A stretch of 64,000 nucleotides of DNA from Pseudomonas promysalinigenes (lineage in GTDB: Bacteria > Pseudomonadota > Gammaproteobacteria > Pseudomonadales > Pseudomonadaceae). Position 1 is the stretch's first letter, and each line of letters opens with the position of its first letter. This document shows positions 28,197-36,537 of the stretch, one piece after another. Made by a program: the position numbers and the translations under genes. The notes beneath the pieces were generated by a model. It was not told where the DNA came from and ran no database searches. It saw only the letters and a program-made list of their open reading frames with translations. The stretch spans positions 3,906,001 to 3,970,000 of the forward strand of contig NZ_CP077094.1 in the NCBI RefSeq assembly GCF_014269025.2, in the 5' to 3' direction.

Positions 28197-29906
28197 TCAG
28201 CGCGCCTCCATGTGGGCGATCATCAACTGTACACTTTCGTTACCGCGGAACTCGTTGACATCCAGCTTGTACGCCAACTCCACCCAACGCACCGTCGGGT
28301 TCGGCCAAACCTCCCGGTCGATGCCGAAGGCAATACCGTCCAGCCGAACGGAGCCGCACTCGCTTTTAAGCACCACCTTCAAGTGCCGCTCGCCGACTAC
28401 GCGTTGCTCCACCAGCTGGAACACGCCATGAAACAGCGGCTCGGGAAAATGCTGACCCCAAGGCCCGGCGTTGCGCAAGGCCTTGGCCAGGTCGAGGTGA
28501 AACTCCTCCACCGCCAGGCTACCGTCGGACAGCAGACGCCCGGTCAGGTCGTCCTCACGCAATTGCCTGCGCACTTCTTCGTCGAACGCCGCGGCAAATG
28601 CCGGGAAGTGGCTTTCAGGCAGGGACAGGCCTGCCGCCATGGCGTGGCCGCCAAACTTGCTGATCAGCTGCGGATGGCGCGCCGCGACTGCATCCAGTGC
28701 ATCGCGAATGTGCAAGCCTGGCACAGAACGTGCCGACCCCTTGAGCATGCCGTCGCCGGCGTCGGCAAAGGCGATGGTCGGCCGGTGGTAACGTTCCTTC
28801 AACCGCGACGCGAGAATCCCGATCACGCCTTGGTGCCAATCGGCATCGAATAGGCACAAGCCATACGGCATGGACTCGACGGGCAGGTCCTTGAGCTGGG
28901 CCAGCGCCTCGCGCTGCATGCCCTGCTCGATCGACTTGCGGTCCTGGTTCAGCTCATCCAGCTGTTGCGCCATGGCCTGGGCCAGAGCCGGGTCATCGCA
29001 CAGCAGGCACTCGATACCCAGGCTCATGTCGTCCAGACGCCCGGCTGCATTGAGCCGTGGGCCGAGGATGAAACCAAGATCAGTGGAGGTAATGCGCCGG
29101 TGGTCGCGCCGCGCCACCTCAAGAATGGCCTTCAGCCCCGGGCGCGCCCGGCCAGCACGGATACGTTCCAGGCCCTGGTGCACGAGGATGCGGTTGTTGG
29201 CATCCAGCGGCACTACGTCGGCAACGCTACCGAGGGCAACCAGGTCAAGCAGCTCACCGATATTCGGTTGCGGCTGGGTCTCGTAGCGGCCAAGGCTGCG
29301 CAGGCGTGCGCGCAGCGCCATCAGCACATAGAAGATCACCCCTACTCCGGCCAGTGACTTGCTGGGGAAGCTGCAGCCAGGCTGGTTTGGGTTGACGATG
29401 GCATCGGCATCGGGCAACTGTTGGCCCGGCAGGTGGTGATCGGTGACCAACACCTTCAAGCCGGCGGCCTTGGCAGCGGCAACGCCTTCAACGCTGGAGA
29501 TACCATTGTCCACGGTTACCAGCAAATCTGGCCGACGTTCGAGAGCGACCTGGACGATTTCAGGTGTCAGTCCATAGCCATATTCGAAGCGATTGGGCAC
29601 CAGGTAATCGACATGGGCTGCGCCCAGCAAGCGCAGGCCGAGCACCCCTACGGTGCTGGCGGTGGCGCCATCTGCGTCGAAGTCGCCCACGATGAGGATG
29701 CGCTGGCCCAGGTCGATGGCAGCGACCAACAAGTCGACAGCGGCCTCGATGCCTTTGAGTTGCTGATAGGGCAGCAGCCGCGCCAGGCTCTTGTCCAGCT
29801 CGGCCTCGTTCTGTACGCCGCGGGCTGCATACAGGCGGGTCAGCAACGGTGGCAGATTACCCAGGAACGGTAGGGTCGTTGGTAATGGGCGGGGTTCGAT
29901 ACGCAT
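28197..29906 (-). CDS. recJ: Single-stranded-DNA exonuclease RecJ
   Basis: 5'-3' single-strand exonuclease of recombination and mismatch or base-excision repair. The 569 residues carry the DHH-family metal motifs: VGDFDADGATA, VTDHHLPG and a later GGHAMAAGLSL of the DHHA1 domain. Length matches E. coli RecJ. The ATG at 29906 is preferred; an upstream TTG at 29924 would add six residues. It follows yaeQ on the same strand by about 30 bp. Confidence 0.95.
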   Translation of the reverse strand: MRIEPRPLPTTLPFLGNLPPLLTRLYAARGVQNEAELDKSLARLLPYQQLKGIEAAVDLLVAAIDLGQRILIVGDFDADGATASTVGVLGLRLLGAAHVDYLVPNRFEYGYGLTPEIVQVALERRPDLLVTVDNGISSVEGVAAAKAAGLKVLVTDHHLPGQQLPDADAIVNPNQPGCSFPSKSLAGVGVIFYVLMALRARLRSLGRYETQPQPNIGELLDLVALGSVADVVPLDANNRILVHQGLERIRAGRARPGLKAILEVARRDHRRITSTDLGFILGPRLNAAGRLDDMSLGIECLLCDDPALAQAMAQQLDELNQDRKSIEQGMQREALAQLKDLPVESMPYGLCLFDADWHQGVIGILASRLKERYHRPTIAFADAGDGMLKGSARSVPGLHIRDALDAVAARHPQLISKFGGHAMAAGLSLPESHFPAFAAAFDEEVRRQLREDDLTGRLLSDGSLAVEEFHLDLAKALRNAGPWGQHFPEPLFHGVFQLVEQRVVGERHLKVVLKSECGSVRLDGIAFGIDREVWPNPTVRWVELAYKLDVNEFRGNESVQLMIAHMEAR

Positions 29907-29936
29907 GGGGTCTTCGGCAGTCAAATGTCAGTCGGT

Positions 29937-30479
29937 TCAACCACGCTCGCCGAGCAGCCATTGCAGCTGCACTTCATGCTGGCCACGGTCGTCGGTGACG
30001 AACACCGTGCCTTCGCTGATCATCACATCCCACTTGATGGTACGCGGCATGTCGGCCGCCAGCACTTCCAGCACTTCTTGCGGCACGGCGGCAATGCTCA
30101 GGTTCTTCAGGCCCTTGACCGCCCCCACCACCTTGCCTTCCCACACCCGCAGGCTGCCATAGGCCAGCAGGCTGGTGCGCTCGGTACGGCGCGAGCACCA
30201 GGTCAGGCGATCGGCATCTGGCTGGCCCACTTCGATCCAGTGCAGAATGCGGTCGTCCAGGCTTTTTTCCCACAGCGCCGCTTCATCGACATCGGAAAGA
30301 CCACGGCCGAACGACAGGTTCTCGTCGTACCACAAGGCGTAGGCCAGCAGGCGCACGGCCATGCGCTCTTCGGTTTCCGAAGGGTGACGAGCGATGGTCT
30401 GGCGGACGTTTTCGTAAACGCCGCGATCAAGATCGGTCAGGTTCAGTTCGAATTTGTAAGTGGTTGACGGCTGGGCCAT
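29937..30479 (-). CDS. yaeQ: YaeQ family protein
   Basis: A 180-residue conserved protein with the YaeQ fold, which structurally resembles PD-(D/E)XK nucleases. The start MAQPSTTYKFELNL and the central LSFGRGLSDVDEAALW are typical of the family. E. coli YaeQ was linked to suppression of RfaH-related defects, but the biochemical role remains unclear. It is probably cotranscribed with recJ. Confidence 0.92.
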   Translation of the reverse strand: MAQPSTTYKFELNLTDLDRGVYENVRQTIARHPSETEERMAVRLLAYALWYDENLSFGRGLSDVDEAALWEKSLDDRILHWIEVGQPDADRLTWCSRRTERTSLLAYGSLRVWEGKVVGAVKGLKNLSIAAVPQEVLEVLAADMPRTIKWDVMISEGTVFVTDDRGQHEVQLQWLLGERG

Positions 30480-30612
30480 GGTCGACGGGGCTTCGTGCTT
30501 GGAGAAAAGTCACCTAGTCTACCCGATCCTGCCTGCGCTTGCGCCGCAGCAGTATCGGGCGCCACAGAGCTGTGCTAAAACCACCGCTCTGAACACTTGC
30601 CACGGATGCCCA

Positions 30613-31812
30613 ATGTCGACGCCCAGCAAACCCCTCGCCGGCCTTAAAGTCATCGAACTCGGCACCTTGATCGCCGGGCCGTTCGCCTCGCGGATCTGCG
30701 CCGAATTCGGCGCCGATGTGATCAAGGTCGAGTCGCCCGACGGCGGCGACCCGCTGCGCAAATGGCGCAAGCTGTACGAGGGCACCTCCCTGTGGTGGTT
30801 CGTGCAGGCGCGCAACAAGCAGTCGTTGACCCTTAACCTCAAGCATCCCGAAGGCCAGCAAGTGCTCAAGCGGCTACTGAGCGAGGCCGACATCCTGATC
30901 GAGAACTTTCGCCCTGGCGTGCTGGAAAAACTCGGCCTGGGCTGGGATGTGCTGCATGCACTCAATCCGCGCCTGGTGATGGTGCGCTTGTCGGGTTTTG
31001 GCCAGACGGGGCCAATGAAAGATCAGCCAGGCTTCGGTGCAGTCGGTGAGTCGATGGGCGGGCTGCGCTACATCACCGGCTTCGACGACCGCCCACCGGT
31101 GCGCACGGGCATCTCCATTGGCGACTCGATCGCGGCATTGTGGGGCGTGATCGGCGCGCTTATGGCGCTGCGTCATCGCGAAGTCAACGGCGGCCTGGGC
31201 CAGGTGGTGGACGTAGCGCTCTACGAAGCTATCTTCGCCATGATGGAAAGCATGGTGCCGGAGTTCGACGTGTTCGGTTTCATCCGCGAACGCACCGGCA
31301 ATATCATGCCGGGCATCACGCCCTCCTCCATCCACACCAGCGCCGACGGCAAACATGTGCAGATCGGTGCCAACGGTGATGCCATCTTCAAGCGCTTCAT
31401 GCAGGCCATCGGCCGTGCGGACCTGGCCGATGACCCGAGCCTGGCCAGCAATGATGGCCGCGACGCACGGCGCGACGAGCTGTACGGGGTGATCGACCGC
31501 TGGGCCAACAGCGTGCCGCTTGAGCGAATGCTGACGGTACTCAACGACGCCGAAGTCCCGGCCAGCCGCATCTATTCGGCCGAAGACATGTTCAACGACC
31601 CCCAGTACCTGGCCCGCGAAATGTTCCTGCAGGCACGGCTGCCTGACGGCAAGCCGTTCAAGATGCCGGGCATCGTTCCAAAGCTTTCCGATACACCAGG
31701 GTCTGCCGATTGGGTTGGGCCGACGCTTGGGGAACACACCGATAGCGTGTTGGCGGCGCTGGGCTACGACCCGGCGGCGATTGCCAGCCTGCGCCAGGCG
31801 GGCACTGTCTGA
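30613..31812 (+). CDS. Class III (CaiB/BaiF) CoA-transferase
   Basis: Transfers CoA between carboxylic acids; 399 residues. The N-terminal GLKVIELGTLIAGPFASRICAEFGADVIKVE is cut here to its marks: ELGTLIAGPF and EFGADVIKVE, both diagnostic of the family. The catalytic Asp is probably the one in SIGDSIAAL. The start is ATG 30613 (MSTPSK); longer frames read into the divergent yaeQ promoter. The acyl substrate cannot be told; a short binding-protein-like gene follows 11 bp later. Confidence 0.9.
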   Translation: MSTPSKPLAGLKVIELGTLIAGPFASRICAEFGADVIKVESPDGGDPLRKWRKLYEGTSLWWFVQARNKQSLTLNLKHPEGQQVLKRLLSEADILIENFRPGVLEKLGLGWDVLHALNPRLVMVRLSGFGQTGPMKDQPGFGAVGESMGGLRYITGFDDRPPVRTGISIGDSIAALWGVIGALMALRHREVNGGLGQVVDVALYEAIFAMMESMVPEFDVFGFIRERTGNIMPGITPSSIHTSADGKHVQIGANGDAIFKRFMQAIGRADLADDPSLASNDGRDARRDELYGVIDRWANSVPLERMLTVLNDAEVPASRIYSAEDMFNDPQYLAREMFLQARLPDGKPFKMPGIVPKLSDTPGSADWVGPTLGEHTDSVLAALGYDPAAIASLRQAGTV

Positions 31813-31823
31813 GTTTGCCCCCC

Positions 31824-32681
31824 ATGCGCTCGTTGGCCCTGTACTGCGCATTGCTGCTCGCACAGGTAGTTGCGCCTGCCCAGGCCAAGGATCGCCTGCT
31901 GTGGCTGGTGCGCGACCTGCCGCCGTTCACCGTGTTCGAGGGCACGGAGAAAGGCCAGGGGGTCATTGATCAAATGCTGCCGCTGCTGATCGAGCAGATG
32001 CCCGAGTATGACCATAGCATTGTCCGGGTAAACCGCGCGCGCGGCTTGCAGATGCTTCAGGACCCGCGCACATTCACCTGCGATCCCATGCTGCTGTGGA
32101 CCGCCGAACGAGCGAAATTCGTGCAGTTCTCGCAACCGACACTGGGCGTGCTCAGCAGTGGCGTGGTGACGCTCAATACCTCGCAGGCGTTGCTGGAAAA
32201 CTGGCTGCAAGACCGGCAGCTCGACCTCAAAGGCCTGCTAGGCAATACGACGTTGAAGCTGGGCATCGTCGCCGAACGCAGTTACAGCAGCCAGGTCGAT
32301 GAGATCTTGCGCCAACTGCCCGATTCGGCCTTAAGCCGCCACTACGGCAATGACGCCACGGCAAATCTGTTGCAGATGCAGCAGTTAGGGCGCCTGCAAA
32401 TGGTGCTGGGCTATTGGCCGGAGTTACGCTACCTGATTGAGCAACAGGGAGGCTCGCCGGCCGATTACCAGTTCCACTCCATCCAAGGTACCGATCGCTA
32501 CCAGTTCATGTACGTGGGCTGTTCGGATACGCCGCTTGGGCATGCTGCAATCAGCCACATCGACCAACTCTTACCGGCGTTACGGCTGCATACGCTGCCG
32601 GCCCAATACGCGCGCTGGCTTGACCCGCAATCGCGGGCAACTTACTTGATCGACAGCAAAAGATTCTTCGAAAAACGCTGA
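31824..32681 (+). CDS. Periplasmic solute-binding-like protein (TIGR02285-type)
   Basis: A 285-residue secreted protein with a signal peptide of about 22 residues (ending APAQAKD) and a type 2 periplasmic-binding fold related to SBP_bac_3. LWLVRDLPPFTVFEG and a LGIVAERSYS segment are visible. There is no transporter gene beside it, so it may be a sensor or an orphan receptor rather than part of a transporter. ATG 31824 gives the proper signal peptide. It follows the CoA-transferase gene closely. Confidence 0.8.
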   Translation: MRSLALYCALLLAQVVAPAQAKDRLLWLVRDLPPFTVFEGTEKGQGVIDQMLPLLIEQMPEYDHSIVRVNRARGLQMLQDPRTFTCDPMLLWTAERAKFVQFSQPTLGVLSSGVVTLNTSQALLENWLQDRQLDLKGLLGNTTLKLGIVAERSYSSQVDEILRQLPDSALSRHYGNDATANLLQMQQLGRLQMVLGYWPELRYLIEQQGGSPADYQFHSIQGTDRYQFMYVGCSDTPLGHAAISHIDQLLPALRLHTLPAQYARWLDPQSRATYLIDSKRFFEKR

Positions 32682-32687
32682 ACGGCA

Positions 32688-32726
32688 GACAAAAGAAACC
32701 CCGGACGCTGGGGAGGACGCCCGGGG
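32688..32726 (-). terminator. Rho-independent terminator of the small-gene pair
   Basis: On the minus strand a 10-bp stem (CCCCGG extended by GCGT with two wobble pairs) is followed by TTTCTTTT. It lies about 90 nt beyond the stop of the small gene ending at 32819. The intervening 32727-32818 is GC-rich and contains repeated CACCGGCC units. Confidence 0.65.
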
Positions 32727-32818
32727 CCAATCGAAAGTCCTGACGGACTCACCGCGCCCACCGGCCAGTACCGGAGCTGAGCACCGGCCGACTGCGCTTG
32801 ATAGTTAGGAAAGGTAAC

Positions 32819-33127
32819 TCAAGCAAAGGTTCCCTGAGGCTGCTGACGCTGCTGCACGGCAGCGATCACGCAGGGCTGCAAGCGCCCTTCGACAATCTGC
32901 AGGTCTCGATGCAACCCATCCACCAGGTCGATCAGCAGGGTTTGCTCTTGTAATTGGCGGGCACTGACGGTGCGCTTCAAAGCGCTGCCACCCAGGGCGT
33001 CAAAGAGGGTCAATTGGCGGTTGCCATTGGCATCCGGGGCGCCCAGCATGGCCTGATAGGGGGTAAGGGCGTCGTTGAGCAGTCTGCAGATTCGTTCCAT
33101 CCGGATCACTCGCTTATTAGTGGACAT
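32819..33127 (-). CDS. Small conserved protein of unknown function
   Basis: Up to 102 residues, starting MSTNKRVIRMERICRLL; a second ATG at 33100 would give 93. Neither has a strong ribosome-binding site, so translation may depend on the upstream gene. The protein is predicted helical, with TVSARQLQEQTLLIDLVDGLHRDLQIVE as the most regular part (a likely amphipathic or coiled helix; key residues Leu and Gln). I do not recognise a family. It lies 50 bp after the degenerate receiver gene on the same strand, separated by a 16-bp hairpin, and ends in a structured 3' region. Confidence 0.6.
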   Translation of the reverse strand: MSTNKRVIRMERICRLLNDALTPYQAMLGAPDANGNRQLTLFDALGGSALKRTVSARQLQEQTLLIDLVDGLHRDLQIVEGRLQPCVIAAVQQRQQPQGTFA

Positions 33128-33137
33128 GAATGAACTG

Positions 33138-33176
33138 ACCAGCAAGCGCAGCGGAAAGTTCGCTGCGCTTGCTGGT
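33138..33176 (-). promoter_or_regulatory. 16-bp perfect hairpin between two small genes
   Basis: The arms 33138-33153 and 33161-33176 are perfectly complementary with a 7-nt loop. On the minus strand the hairpin begins one base after the stop codon of the degenerate receiver gene. No T-run follows, so read-through into the next gene is expected; processing, attenuation or 3' protection are possible roles. Confidence 0.75.
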
Positions 33177-33177
33177 G

Positions 33178-33567
33178 TCAGTGAGCGTGCCCTGCGCGAG
33201 TGACAGTTTGAATACGCTGCAACGCTTGTTGCCAGCGCCCGGCCGGCAGTGGCCAAGGGAGATCGGCAACCACCCACAAGCCTAGGCGCCTGGCTTCATC
33301 GGCAAGGTTGGGGCAACCCGCGTCGGGGTGCCCGACGAACAACACGGCGCGGCTGCTGCTGGCCCGCTCGAGCAAGGCCAGGCCATCGCCCGCGGCATGC
33401 TCGACGATCAGCAAATCGGCGTTTGGCTTGCGGGCCAGGCAGGTATCCAGATCGGCCAGGTCTTGTGTGACGCGCACGTTGAACAAACCATGGGCGTTGC
33501 AGGCCTGGTGAAGAAGAATTTGATGGGAAGGGTGTGCAGGGTGAATCAGCACGTAGGGCTGGCGCAT
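33178..33567 (-). CDS. Degenerate receiver-like (CheY-fold) protein
   Basis: A 129-residue single-domain protein that reads like a response-regulator receiver: alternating strands and helices with PYVLIHPAH, ADLLIVEHAAGDG, AVLFVGHP and LWVVADLPWPL. The phospho-acceptor Asp position is Glu (IVEH), the Thr/Ser switch is Gly and the invariant Lys is missing, so phosphorylation is unlikely. The ATG at 33567 has AAGGAG at six bases, but this motif sits inside a perfect hairpin. Upstream is thrC with its own terminator, so the gene probably has its own promoter in 33595-33640. Function unknown. Confidence 0.72.
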   Translation of the reverse strand: MRQPYVLIHPAHPSHQILLHQACNAHGLFNVRVTQDLADLDTCLARKPNADLLIVEHAAGDGLALLERASSSRAVLFVGHPDAGCPNLADEARRLGLWVVADLPWPLPAGRWQQALQRIQTVTRAGHAH

Positions 33568-33569
33568 GA

Positions 33570-33594
33570 ACCGCTCCTTGGGGCAAGGAGCGGT
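33570..33594 (-). promoter_or_regulatory. Shine-Dalgarno-sequestering hairpin
   Basis: On the minus strand ACCGCTCCTT, GCCCC, AAGGAGCGGT forms a perfect 10-bp stem with a 5-nt loop, ending two bases before the ATG. The 3' arm contains the whole Shine-Dalgarno AAGGAG, and the 5' arm the matching CTCCTT. Translation should be blocked unless the hairpin is opened. Confidence 0.75.
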
Positions 33595-33636
33595 CACTCT
33601 AGGCAAATCTTCCAGGCGCTTATGTAGGACGATTCT

Positions 33637-33681
33637 CAAAAAAACCAAAGACTCGTCTTGGCGGCCGCATCGCGGCCGCCA
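33637..33681 (-). terminator. Rho-independent terminator of thrC
   Basis: A 10-bp perfect GC-rich stem with a 3-nt loop (33659-33668 and 33672-33681) is followed on the minus strand by a small AAGAC/GTCTT hairpin and a run of seven T. It lies 12 bp after the thrC stop. Confidence 0.8.
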
Positions 33682-33692
33682 GACTCAAGCCC

Positions 33693-35102
33693 TTACAACG
33701 GCTTGCCGCGGTTGCCATGCTGGCTGACGAACGCCTGCACGGCCTTCAGATCATTGGCCAGCACCGTGCAACGTTCTTCACGGCTGAACAGGTCGCTCAG
33801 GTGCGCCGGCAGCTCCAGGGCCTTGCCGACACCGGCTTTCTCCACCGCTTCGGGGAACTTGACCGGGTGCGCAGTACCCAGCACCACCATTGGTGTGTCC
33901 AGGCTGCGGCGGCACTCGCGGGCGGCCTTGACGCCAATGGCGGTATGCGGGTCGAGCACTTCACCAGTGGCAGCGAATACCTCTGCGATGGTTTCGCAGG
34001 TCTGCTCGTCACTGACGGCCAGCGAATCGAATAGCTTGCGCGCCTCGGTCCAACGGTCTTGCTCGACGCTGAAGCCGCCACCTTGCTTGAAGCTCGCCAT
34101 CAGCTCGGCCAGCGCTGCACCATTGCGCCCGTGCAGGTCGAACAGCAGGCGCTCGAAGTTGGACGACACCATGATGTCCATCGACGGCGACAAGGTCGCA
34201 TGCAGGGTTTCCTTGACGTACTGGTTGCCGCTCATGAAGCGGTGCAGGATGTCGTTGCGGTTGGTGGCCACGATCAATTGGCTGACCGGCAGGCCCATAT
34301 TGCGCGCCAGGTAACCGGCAAAAATGTCACCGAAGTTGCCGGTTGGCACCGAGAACGCCACCGAACGGGCTGGGCCGCCCAACTGCAACGCCGCGTGGAA
34401 GTAATAGACGATCTGGGCCATGATTCGCGCCCAGTTGATCGAGTTGACCGCGACCAGGCGTGTGCCTTTGAGGAACGACTGGTCGGCGAAGCTGGCCTTG
34501 ACCATTTCCTGGCAGTCATCGAAGTTGCCTTCGATGGCGATGTTGTGCACGTTGTCGCCGAACAGCGTGGTCATCTGGCGACGTTGCACTTGCGACACAC
34601 GCTGATGCGGATGCAGGATGAAAATGTCGACATTCTCGCAGCTGCGGCAGCCTTCGATGGCGGCGGAGCCGGTGTCACCGCTGGTGGCGCCGATGATCAC
34701 CACGCGCTCGTTGCGCTTGGCCAGTACATGGTCGAGCAGGCGGCCGAGCAGTTGCAGGGCAAAGTCCTTGAACGCCAGGGTTGGGCCGTGGAACAGCTCC
34801 AACACCCACTCGTTGCTGTTGAGCTGGCGCAGCGGGGCGACCGCAGCGTGGGCGAACTTGCCGTAGGTTTCTTCGAGGATCTTCTTGAAGTCGGCATCGG
34901 CGATGCTGCCTTCGACGAACGGGCGCATCACCCGGAAGGCCAGCTCGTGATACGGCAGGCCAGCCCAAGAAGCGATTTCTTCCTGAGTAAAGCGTGGCAG
35001 GTTTTCAGGAACATACAGGCCACCGTCGCTGGCCAGGCCAGCCAGCAGCACGTCTTCGAAATTCAGGGCCGGTGCCTGGCCGCGGGTACTGATATAGCGC
35101 AT
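33693..35102 (-). CDS. thrC: Threonine synthase
   Basis: PLP enzyme converting O-phosphohomoserine to threonine. The 469 residues carry the PLP-binding Lys in FHGPTLAFKDFALQ and the phosphate-binding ATSGDTGSAA. The N-terminal MRYISTRGQAPALNFEDV is typical of the class 2 (E. coli-like, long) group. It follows hom by 48 bp on the same strand; in Pseudomonas the kinase step is encoded elsewhere. Confidence 0.96.
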   Translation of the reverse strand: MRYISTRGQAPALNFEDVLLAGLASDGGLYVPENLPRFTQEEIASWAGLPYHELAFRVMRPFVEGSIADADFKKILEETYGKFAHAAVAPLRQLNSNEWVLELFHGPTLAFKDFALQLLGRLLDHVLAKRNERVVIIGATSGDTGSAAIEGCRSCENVDIFILHPHQRVSQVQRRQMTTLFGDNVHNIAIEGNFDDCQEMVKASFADQSFLKGTRLVAVNSINWARIMAQIVYYFHAALQLGGPARSVAFSVPTGNFGDIFAGYLARNMGLPVSQLIVATNRNDILHRFMSGNQYVKETLHATLSPSMDIMVSSNFERLLFDLHGRNGAALAELMASFKQGGGFSVEQDRWTEARKLFDSLAVSDEQTCETIAEVFAATGEVLDPHTAIGVKAARECRRSLDTPMVVLGTAHPVKFPEAVEKAGVGKALELPAHLSDLFSREERCTVLANDLKAVQAFVSQHGNRGKPL

Positions 35103-35150
35103 GGGTGCAAACCTTCGATGCTAGGGCCGCCAAGCGGCCCGAGTGGCAAA

Positions 35151-36455
35151 TTAATTCAGCTGTTCGACGCGGATACGCACGACCTTGCCGACTACGTCCT
35201 GCAGGCCTTCCAGAGCGACGATGGCGTCGTTGATGCCCTGCTCGACCACACGGTGGGTCAGCAGGATCATCGGTACCAGGCCGTCCTGTTCCTCGGCTTC
35301 CTTCTGCATGATCGACTCGATGTTGATGCCACGCTCGGACAAGATGCTAGCGACCTGAGCCAGCACGCCTGGGTGGTCCTTGGCCTGAATGCGCAGGTAG
35401 TAGGCACTTTCGCAGGCTTCGATCGGCAGGATCGGGTGGGCCGACAGCGAGTCTGGCTGGAAGGCCAGGTGCGGTACGCGATTTTCCGGATCGCAGGTCA
35501 TGGCACGAACCACATCGACCAAGTCGCCGACCACCGACGAAGCGGTTGGCTCCATGCCGGCGCCAGCGCCGTAGTACAAGGTGGAACCTGCCGCGTCCCC
35601 GTTGACCATCACCGCGTTCATCACGCCGTTGACGTTGGCGATCAAGCGATCGGCTGGGATCAGCGTCGGGTGCACGCGCAATTCGATGCCCTCGGCGGTG
35701 CGGCGGGCCACACCCAGGTGTTTGATGCGATAGCCCAGCGCTTCGGCATAGTTCACATCGGCAGTGGTCAGCTGGGTGATGCCCTCGGTATAGGCCTTGT
35801 CGAACTGCAGCGGGATGCCAAAGGCGATGGACGCCAGGATGGTCAGCTTGTGCGCGGCGTCGATGCCTTCCACGTCGAAGGTCGGGTCGGCTTCGGCATA
35901 CCCCAGGGCCTGGGCTTCGGCCAGCACATCGGGGAAGGCACGGCCTTTTTCGCGCATTTCGGTGAGGATGAAGTTACCGGTGCCGTTGATGATGCCGGCC
36001 AGCCAGTTGATGCGGTTGGCCGACAGCCCTTCGCGGATTGCCTTGATCACCGGGATGCCGCCAGCAACGGCCGCTTCGAAGGCGACGATGACGCCCTTCT
36101 CGCGGGCCTTGGCGAAGATTTCGTTACCGTGCACGGCGATCAACGCCTTGTTGGCGGTGACCACGTGCTTGCCGTTTTCGATGGCCTTGAGCACTAAATC
36201 GCGGGCAATGGTGTAGCCGCCGATCAGCTCGATGACAATGTCGATTTCCGGGTTGTTCGCCACTTCGAACACGTCAGCGGTAATGGGGGTACCGGTAATC
36301 TGGCAGTTCGGGTTCTGCGAGCGCATGGCAATCTGTGCCACTTCAATACCGCGCCCGGCACGGCGGGCGATCTCCTCGGCGTTGCGCTGAAGTACATTGA
36401 AGGTTCCGCCACCGACGGTCCCCAACCCACAGATGCCTACTTTGACCGGTTTCAC
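35151..36455 (-). CDS. hom: Homoserine dehydrogenase
   Basis: Reduces aspartate semialdehyde to homoserine with NAD(P)H. The 434 residues start with the nucleotide-binding GICGLGTVGGG, contain the catalytic-core GIINGTGNFILT and end in an ACT domain (about 350-434) that mediates threonine feedback. Start is GTG at 36455 with GGGGAG six bases upstream. It is followed by thrC, and preceded by dsbC with an 82-bp gap. Confidence 0.96.
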   Translation of the reverse strand: MKPVKVGICGLGTVGGGTFNVLQRNAEEIARRAGRGIEVAQIAMRSQNPNCQITGTPITADVFEVANNPEIDIVIELIGGYTIARDLVLKAIENGKHVVTANKALIAVHGNEIFAKAREKGVIVAFEAAVAGGIPVIKAIREGLSANRINWLAGIINGTGNFILTEMREKGRAFPDVLAEAQALGYAEADPTFDVEGIDAAHKLTILASIAFGIPLQFDKAYTEGITQLTTADVNYAEALGYRIKHLGVARRTAEGIELRVHPTLIPADRLIANVNGVMNAVMVNGDAAGSTLYYGAGAGMEPTASSVVGDLVDVVRAMTCDPENRVPHLAFQPDSLSAHPILPIEACESAYYLRIQAKDHPGVLAQVASILSERGINIESIMQKEAEEQDGLVPMILLTHRVVEQGINDAIVALEGLQDVVGKVVRIRVEQLN

Positions 36456-36537
36456 TGTGAACTCCCCATTGAACGGCCGGTGCCTTCACCGACCGTGAAA
36501 CATGCCGTCACCCCATGACGACGGCGTACTGAATGAA

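Noticed and set aside
32727..32818. Rsm-type small RNA on the plus strand because of several GGA motifs
   Set aside because: The GGA motifs are not regularly placed in hairpin loops and no plus-strand terminator follows.
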